Shown here: positions 58,931 to 64,000 of the stretch, one piece after another
Position numbering within the stretch: position 1 is the stretch's first letter
Layout of the letters: every line of letters starts with the position of its first letter
DNA from: Rhynchopus sp. YZ270_cl-10
Taxonomy: Eukaryota > Euglenozoa > Diplonemea > Diplonemida > Diplonemidae
Assembly (NCBI GenBank): GCA_964035575.1
Contig: OZ037901.1
Coordinates: forward strand, 806,001-870,000
Direction: 5' to 3'
Length of the DNA: 64,000 bases
Notes under the pieces: model-generated
Told to the model about the DNA's origin: nothing
Databases searched by the model: none
Seen by the model: the letters and a program-made list of their open reading frames with translations, nothing else
Program-made: the position numbers and the translations under genes

Positions 58931-59105
58931 CTTTTTCTCCGTGTGTCGTGTCGTCGATTGTGGTCGTGTTACTTTCTTGAGAATGTCATGAAAAATAATA
59001 AAAGTGCGCAAAGTGTCCGCAACCCAGTGTTTGAAGCTCCTCCTTACTGTTGAAATGTTACCTCCCTACAGAGCTACCGGGGGGGATTGACATAACACCC
59101 AAAAA

Positions 59106-60155
59106 ATGATGGGCTTCGTGCCCTCACATTCACTCCTGCTGACATTATTACTGCTGCTTCTGAACCCGCACTGTGCCCACCCCGAATACATTACCAGCAG
59201 CGAGGTGAACCTGGTGGCACAGGGCACACATGAGTTCATTATGCACACCGTACCTGGGACGAACATGACGTTCCTGCACAGCGTCACTGTTGAGTGGAAG
59301 ACCTTGGGGGCGTGCATGAGTTTGGGGTTGACTGCCGATGTTGTGTCGGGTGAGTACCACGTCACTCATACATTTGAGACAGACACGAAGATGGTGCTTG
59401 GTTTGCAGTGGGCTGTGGGTGAGGAGGATGCAATCATTGTGACGGTGTCGGACCTGAGTTGTGATGCTGCTGTGTTCATTGCCTTGAATGTGTATCACAG
59501 GGAGACAGCGTTTGACGAAGTGAGGAGCGCCTATCCAAAAGGAATGAACACATATGCGCAGTACATGCCAGAGGAGGCTCCTATGGTCAAGAGCGTGCAG
59601 CTGTCCGGCCTCACCTGCCCCTCATCACAAACATACACTGCCACGTTCTCAATGGATAACCCTGAGTATGCGTCGCCCCCGTTCACAGTAACAGGTGGGG
59701 AAGGTGGGCTCGGAGCAGCGTTGTCGTTCAATGTCGGTCGCTGGTTTGTATCCGACCCGGAGAAAGGCATTCTCGCAAACCAAAACACAATCACCTTCAC
59801 AGTGCTGGAGGGCGACTGCCAGTTCAGAACTGACTTCGAGCTGGACCTCGTCTGCGTCAGTGTATCCGTTCCAGAGACACCCACACCCAAAGACACAGCC
59901 GTGCCGTACACATACGCACCATGGGTGATCAGACCACAGGGTGAGCCGCGTCTCAAGGTGTGGGTGTACGTGGCAGTGGGGGTGGGTGCTGTGGTGGTGG
60001 GGTTTGCTGCTCTGATCTGCTTCCAATGTGCGAAGTGCAGGTTCACAGATGCGTGGCCCACACCCAATGCATGTGGTCCTGGTGAGGAGGACGCACTGAG
60101 GGGGGATACTATGAAGACCGTCTACTCTCAATCGGGAGGTACGTTACCGGTCTGA
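59106..60155 (+). CDS. Mosaic type I membrane protein C
   Basis: 349 residues, the longest of the family. The signal peptide is about 1-24 (MMGFVPSHSLLLTLLLLLLN). The ectodomain first half is close to B; the second half (LTCPSSQTYTATFSMDNPEY onward) is unique. The stalk PKDTAVPYTYAPWVIR and the membrane helix (about 285-306) match A and B, but the protein then switches to its own 41-residue tail (AKCRFTDAWPTPNACGPGEE, then DALRGDTMKTVYSQSGG). The tail switch occurs within the helix (VGFAALICFQC versus VGFAAVCYC), at nucleotide about 60012. The tail contains YSQSG and Cys residues that could be modification sites. Confidence 0.88.
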   Translation: MMGFVPSHSLLLTLLLLLLNPHCAHPEYITSSEVNLVAQGTHEFIMHTVPGTNMTFLHSVTVEWKTLGACMSLGLTADVVSGEYHVTHTFETDTKMVLGLQWAVGEEDAIIVTVSDLSCDAAVFIALNVYHRETAFDEVRSAYPKGMNTYAQYMPEEAPMVKSVQLSGLTCPSSQTYTATFSMDNPEYASPPFTVTGGEGGLGAALSFNVGRWFVSDPEKGILANQNTITFTVLEGDCQFRTDFELDLVCVSVSVPETPTPKDTAVPYTYAPWVIRPQGEPRLKVWVYVAVGVGAVVVGFAALICFQCAKCRFTDAWPTPNACGPGEEDALRGDTMKTVYSQSGGTLPV

Positions 60156-60859
60156 AAAGGGGGAGGGGTGGTTTAATTCATTTGTGCTTGCGTCTGCAGA
60201 GGCGTTTGCTTTCAACTTAATTCAAGGGGTGACAAACACAACAAAGTGCTCAGAATCATCTTTCCGAGTGTTCTACTATAGGTTTGCTTCAATTACTGTT
60301 TATGCTACGTTCTGGTTAGTACTGTTGTTCTGTGCGTGGTGTACATTCATCTTTCAGGTTTTTATTTTGTACTTTGAAATGCTCTTCGCTGTAACCGACA
60401 TTGTGCGGTACCCACGTGACCACGTTTTGTTTCAATAAATGCAGGAGAAAGGTCGGTTTGATTGCTTTTTGCGGGTTTGCTTTTGGATATATCATCTTCG
60501 CTCTTGTGTATTGGGGCAAGGCCAATATCATCATTTGTTTTCTTTGCGTGACCCGTTGTATTCAATATTTTATTATTCTCGTTGGTGCCTGCGTCCGCCG
60601 GTGGCCAGTGAGGTATTTGCATTTTGAACTTCTCTTTTGGCGACATCTTTGCCATCCCAGTTGTCTGAGGTAGCTCGTCTAGGCTTATGTTCATCTTACC
60701 TTTCTCTTCTTTTGCAACACTTAACGGCAGTCTCAAAGCACCAGAGTACGATTTTGCAAACAAATATCCCTTTTTTCTCCAATCTCAATTATCACCGGGA
60801 AAAACACACACCCCACATCCTCAGCAAAATACGCCCCACATACACAAAATATCCCCAAA
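60156..60859. other. Intergenic; two motif B copies and a leader
   Basis: Motif B at 60187-60225 and 60583-60640, a GTACATTCATCTTTCAGG unit (about 60341), a weak motif A-like unit (60662-60700) and the shared leader 60804-60859. Confidence 0.6.
60804..60859 (+). promoter_or_regulatory. Shared 5' leader of surface proteins D and A
   Basis: Same CAGCAAAATACGCCCCACAT and ACACAAAATATCCCC blocks as upstream of gene A, directly before the ATG. Confidence 0.55.
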
Positions 60860-61831
60860 ATGATGGGCCTCGTGCCCTCACATTCACTTCTGCTGACATT
60901 ATTACTGCTGCTTCTGAACCCGCACTGTGCCCACCCCGAATACATTACCAGCAGCGAGGTGAACCTGGTGGCACAGGGCACACATGAGTTCATTATGCAT
61001 ACCGTACCTGAGACGAACATGACGTTCCTGCATAGCGTCACTGTTGAGTGGAAGACCTTGGGGGCGTGCACGGGTTTGGGGATGGGTGTTGTGGTTGCGT
61101 GTCGTGACTATGCGGTTACGAAGGTGTTTCCTGATGAGGATGCTGATATATCACTTGTCCTCCAGTGGGATGTGGGTGCGGTGGACGCCATCGTTGTGAC
61201 AGTGTCGAACCTGACGTGTGCCGCAGCCGTCCACATTATCTCAAATATGTACCCAGTCCGCGAGAGTGACGACATCGTTTTGCACAGTGGCCTTGTTGAC
61301 GCCGACACTGATATTTTAGTTGCGTACTCCCCTTCGGCTCGATTTATTGAGTCAATGGAGTTTGAAATGCAGGGCATCTGTACCAAGCAGACCTTTGTGA
61401 CTATCACTGTAATGATGACAGAGCCTCCAGGGACGTACCGGTCGATTGTGTTTAAGGGTAGTGACCCGGTGTTGGTGTCTATCCGTAAGGTGATGGACCC
61501 GGATCGGGTGGGTGGGTTTTTGCAGTTCAACTATTCATCGAACTGCCCTGAGGTGCAGTGCAAAGTGAACGTGGTGTGCAAGGGCATGGTGCCAAGCGTG
61601 ACACCAATACCATCCTTCCATGTACACACCCCAGAGCCACCTGCACCCAGCTTCGCACCGTTCTCTTCAGGGTCCGAGAACCCCGTCGATGCGTCTCTTT
61701 GTGTTCTTGCCGCCTTCTGCAGTGTTGCCGCAGGTTTCGCAGCCTTCTGGTTTTATGGAGAAACCCTCAAAAAAAGAATGCATGCGGAACTAGAAGAAGG
61801 TGATTCAGTCTCAGCCAGGGGGGACGTGTAG
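60860..61831 (+). CDS. Mosaic type I membrane protein D
   Basis: 323 residues. N-terminal ~75 residues nearly identical to A-C (signal peptide, HTVPETNMTFLHSVTVEWKT), then its own ectodomain (MGVVVACRDYAVTKVFPDED onward) with the repeat pattern ending SSNCPEVQCKVNVVC. The C-terminal end is unrelated to A-C: a Pro/Ser-rich stalk (PIPSFHVHTPEPPAPSFAPF), a different membrane helix (about 275-299, LCVLAAFCSVAAGFAAFWFY) and a basic-acidic tail (GETLKKRMHAELEEGDSVSA). So N- and C-terminal modules assort independently in this family. Predicted surface protein of unknown function. Confidence 0.87.
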   Translation: MMGLVPSHSLLLTLLLLLLNPHCAHPEYITSSEVNLVAQGTHEFIMHTVPETNMTFLHSVTVEWKTLGACTGLGMGVVVACRDYAVTKVFPDEDADISLVLQWDVGAVDAIVVTVSNLTCAAAVHIISNMYPVRESDDIVLHSGLVDADTDILVAYSPSARFIESMEFEMQGICTKQTFVTITVMMTEPPGTYRSIVFKGSDPVLVSIRKVMDPDRVGGFLQFNYSSNCPEVQCKVNVVCKGMVPSVTPIPSFHVHTPEPPAPSFAPFSSGSENPVDASLCVLAAFCSVAAGFAAFWFYGETLKKRMHAELEEGDSVSARGDV

Positions 61832-62571
61832 GGGGAAGGGGCCTGCAATTGTTCGATAGTCGACAGCTGCACAGGACAGCTGTGGTCGAGGTGGTACAGT
61901 GCCTGCGAGTCTGCACGGTACCCACTCTCTTTTGTTTACAACGAGCCGTTTATGTTTGCGTGTCTGTCCTTTGATCTATTTTTTTTTCTTCTTTTTTTTT
62001 TTGCTGTTCTTTACTGTTTGCTTGCGCCCCACCCCCTTTGTTACCTTTTTCAAGAAAAAAAACCGTTATTTTCGTATCGCTTGAAAGGAAAAGAAAGAAA
62101 AGGGAGAGTAGAAACTATCCGCCTGTCGAAAGATGTTTTGTTGCGGATTTTACGTACACACGCCTTCCACACTGTTTTCTCTCTCTCTCTCTCTCTCTCT
62201 CTTTCTTAAGATGTCTAAAGCAAATAAGGCTTAACATCTCTCTACGTTTACCTAGTCATTCTACAATATTTTCCACATTCTTTTTTGTTCTATTTTTCCT
62301 AGCGGATCATTTTTTTTTTGGTCACCTCAGTTTTTTTACCCTTTGAGATGCGTGCACAGTGACGCTCATTTTCAAAGGAACCCCTTTGATTCAATGCCCC
62401 TCTGCCGTTTTTCCGCCTCTCCGGGTGAAGCACTTTAAACTTCCCTTTTATTTTCGCGCACAACGTACTGAAAAAAAGCAAATGAACCAACTTTTTTTAC
62501 ACCACATTCCAACTCGAATACCCCTAATTTTTTCTCCAGAGTATACACAAAAAAAAGTTGAATCGGCAAAC
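61832..62571. other. Intergenic; CT repeat and a hairpin
   Basis: A CT microsatellite at about 62180-62203, followed by AAGATGTCTAAAGC, AAATAA, GGCTTAACATCT (62207-62240). This is a motif A-like hairpin whose outer stem (AGATGT/ACATCT) has changed on both sides while pairing is kept. No gene is supported. Confidence 0.55.
62207..62240 (+). repeat. Motif A-like hairpin with covarying stem
   Basis: The outer stem AGATGT/ACATCT differs from the GATAAGGTGA/TCACCTTATC stem of the 545 copy but still pairs. The inner TAAAGC/GGCTTA corresponds to CTAAGC/GCTTAG. Confidence 0.5.
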
Positions 62572-63498
62572 ATGACATGGTTTGTGTTGATGGTGAGCGT
62601 ACTGCTTCCTTGGTCGTTGCGTGCAACTGAAATAGCTACTGCTACCCAGTTTGTCCCTGCTGGAGGAAAGCATACTTTCAACCCTGTTGTGGCCCCAGCT
62701 GGCGAGACCGTGCTGTCGCAGATTAATGTGCATTCGTTTACGAACTCAGAGCAAGAGTGCTACAGCTCCAATGGTACTATCATCCTCACTGGTGCAGGCG
62801 AGACAAAAATTCTGACGTTCTGGATTTTTCTAAACGTTACTCAGTATACCCCAATCTCCTCGCAGACAACCGGGCCACTCACTGCGACATTTGAAGCTGC
62901 GGAGGAGTGCGCGCAAACCGTCTATTTATCATTCAACTTTTACCCTCTAGGCACCGACACTACTGAGCAAAGTGTTTTGGTTACATCGGAAATGGGTCCA
63001 ACGAAGTTTGCAATGTCGTTAGTGGATAATTTCCGTTTTGTCACGCACCTTACCGTGACCATGGTGTCGCCCTGTGAAGGTGATGCAAACCATATTGCCA
63101 TGACGTTAGATGAGTCGCCTGCATCAGGGGATGCGAATCTGAGCAAAAAAGGAGACTCCTTTGTGGTGCAGGTTGGACGGTTCATTGCAGGGGATTTGTC
63201 TGGGGAGGTGGTGCGTTCGGGGGGCGTAGACCTGGAGTGTACGGTGGTGCTGAATGTGACAGCAGCATTGGTTTCCAGTTCGGTGCCAAGCACGACAGTG
63301 CCGGACACCAGTGCACCGTACACAATGGTGCCGGGCCTGCCTTCAGGGAGCACACCGGATAACACAAAACTGTACACTATCCTCGGTGTCTTAGGTGGCC
63401 TCTCTGCGCTGGCAGTCATTGCCGCCTGTTCCTACAGACACTTCTACACCAGGAGGAGGACATACGTCGATGTGGATGGGTCTCTGCGAAAATGCTAA
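62572..63498 (+). CDS. Mosaic type I membrane protein E (diverged member)
   Basis: 308 residues from the ATG at 62572, the first that gives a signal peptide (MTWFVLMVSVLLPWSLRAT). The ectodomain keeps the family plan: a V-AxGxHTFN opening (PAGGKHTFNPVV, like AQGTHEFIMHTV), two beta-rich repeats, then a Thr/Pro-rich stalk (SSVPSTTVPDTSAPYTMVPG). The stalk resembles PKDTAVPYTYAPWV of A-C, followed by a membrane helix (about 265-288, LYTILGVLGGLSALAVIAA) and a basic 20-residue tail ending RKC. It shares no long identical tracts with A-D, so it has escaped recent conversion and is probably the oldest branch. Unknown function. Confidence 0.85.
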   Translation: MTWFVLMVSVLLPWSLRATEIATATQFVPAGGKHTFNPVVAPAGETVLSQINVHSFTNSEQECYSSNGTIILTGAGETKILTFWIFLNVTQYTPISSQTTGPLTATFEAAEECAQTVYLSFNFYPLGTDTTEQSVLVTSEMGPTKFAMSLVDNFRFVTHLTVTMVSPCEGDANHIAMTLDESPASGDANLSKKGDSFVVQVGRFIAGDLSGEVVRSGGVDLECTVVLNVTAALVSSSVPSTTVPDTSAPYTMVPGLPSGSTPDNTKLYTILGVLGGLSALAVIAACSYRHFYTRRRTYVDVDGSLRKC

Positions 63499-64000
63499 AG
63501 AATTTAGCAAAATCACCGATTGTGTTGTGTTGTCTGTAGATGATTGTAGGTGACCTGCAATCAGTCTACAAAAATAAACTAAGCTTTTTAAATAGCATGA
63601 GAAAGAGCCGCCTCAATCCCTTTCAATAAAATACTATGGTTCACCGCGGCCTTCTTGGCATTTTTTTTTAGCACCTTTTCTCTCCCCCTTCAATTCTTGG
63701 TATTTTATGAAGTCTTTACTTGAACGATGAGTGTGCGTAGAGAGGCATGCGGCACTCTCACAAGTTTTCTTTTTTGATTGATTCGCTTTCTATTTTGTTG
63801 TTTATTTTTGCATTTTGTTCACGTTTTACTCTTCGTGGGTTTTAATCCCCTATTTTTTCAGTCATCGGGGGGTTTGTTTCAAAAATCCCCTAGAAATCCC
63901 TGATTTTGTTTATGATTTGCTGCTTGCTCAAACCACCTGATTTTGCCTTTACGCGCCTTTACGCGGGGTAAAAATCAGGTGGTCAAAGCACATAATTTAT
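63499..64000. other. Intergenic to window end, one terminal hairpin
   Basis: T-rich, no gene. Near the end ACCACCTGATTTTGCC (about 63932) and AAAATCAGGTGGTC (about 63971) are inverted copies around TTTACGCGCCTTTACGCG, so a small foldback or the start of an element may be cut by the window edge. A GTAGGTGACCTGC hairpin-like stretch lies at about 63546. Confidence 0.5.

Larger units (their letters stand above)
57786..59105. other. Intergenic; GC-richer unannotated segment and a MITE
   Basis: 57833-58035 is GC-richer than typical spacer, with short hairpin potential (CCTAGGTG...CGCTAGG and GACCTTCACAAGGTTTC), and could be a fragment of an unrecognised element or RNA. The rest is T-rich, with the MITE 58725-58826 and motif A (58895-58930). 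Confidence 0.5.

Overview
This is a 64 kb piece of a protist nuclear genome. The intergenic DNA is homopolymer-rich and AT-biased, the coding DNA is GC-richer, and three genes carry or appear to carry short spliceosomal introns that start GTATG or GTAAT, end in AG and sit between codons (phase 0). Domain content (PLAC8, CUE, E2 and RABL3-like proteins) is eukaryotic. The extended GTATGT-type 5' splice sites, small introns and cysteine-rich and surface-protein families would fit a metamonad such as a fornicate, but that placement is a guess. No rRNA or tRNA gene was recognised. I find 21 genes, and all of them are on the + strand.

Layout. 0.8-2.1 kb: one unrecognised acidic/serine-rich protein. 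4.0-12.2 kb: six nearly identical cysteine-rich PLAC8-family genes in tandem, grouped 1/3, 2/4 and 5/6 by their flanks. 13.7-15.0 kb: a two-exon gene for a single-pass membrane protein with a cytosolic CUE-like (ubiquitin-binding) domain. 15.0-30.1 kb: almost gene-free, holding a 260-bp tandem duplication, a hAT-type transposon remnant, a row of four long near-perfect palindromes joined by G-runs (19.3-23.7 kb), a smaller foldback element and many short hairpin repeats. 30.1-37.6 kb: a coiled-coil/UVR-motif protein, a three-exon Q/H-rich coiled-coil protein and a RABL3-like small GTPase. 40.1-44.2 kb and 48.3-53.8 kb: two pairs of secreted purple acid phosphatases. Between the pairs lie a non-autonomous hAT element with an intact 8-bp target-site duplication (44.8-45.6 kb) and an unusual E2-like protein ending in a Gly-Lys tail. 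54.8-63.5 kb: five tandem type I membrane proteins with shared signal-peptide ends, diverged ectodomains and interchangeable membrane-anchor ends, a mosaic surface-protein family.

Functionally the window is dominated by tandemly amplified cell-surface, secreted and membrane genes (PLAC8, phosphatases, mosaic type I proteins), with a few housekeeping-like genes (CUE, E2-like, RABL3-like, coiled-coil). The intergenic DNA is full of short (35-100 bp) hairpin-bearing motif families. Every copy I could find by eye points the same way as the genes. This strand-uniform family, the palindrome array and the mosaic surface family are the observations most worth following.
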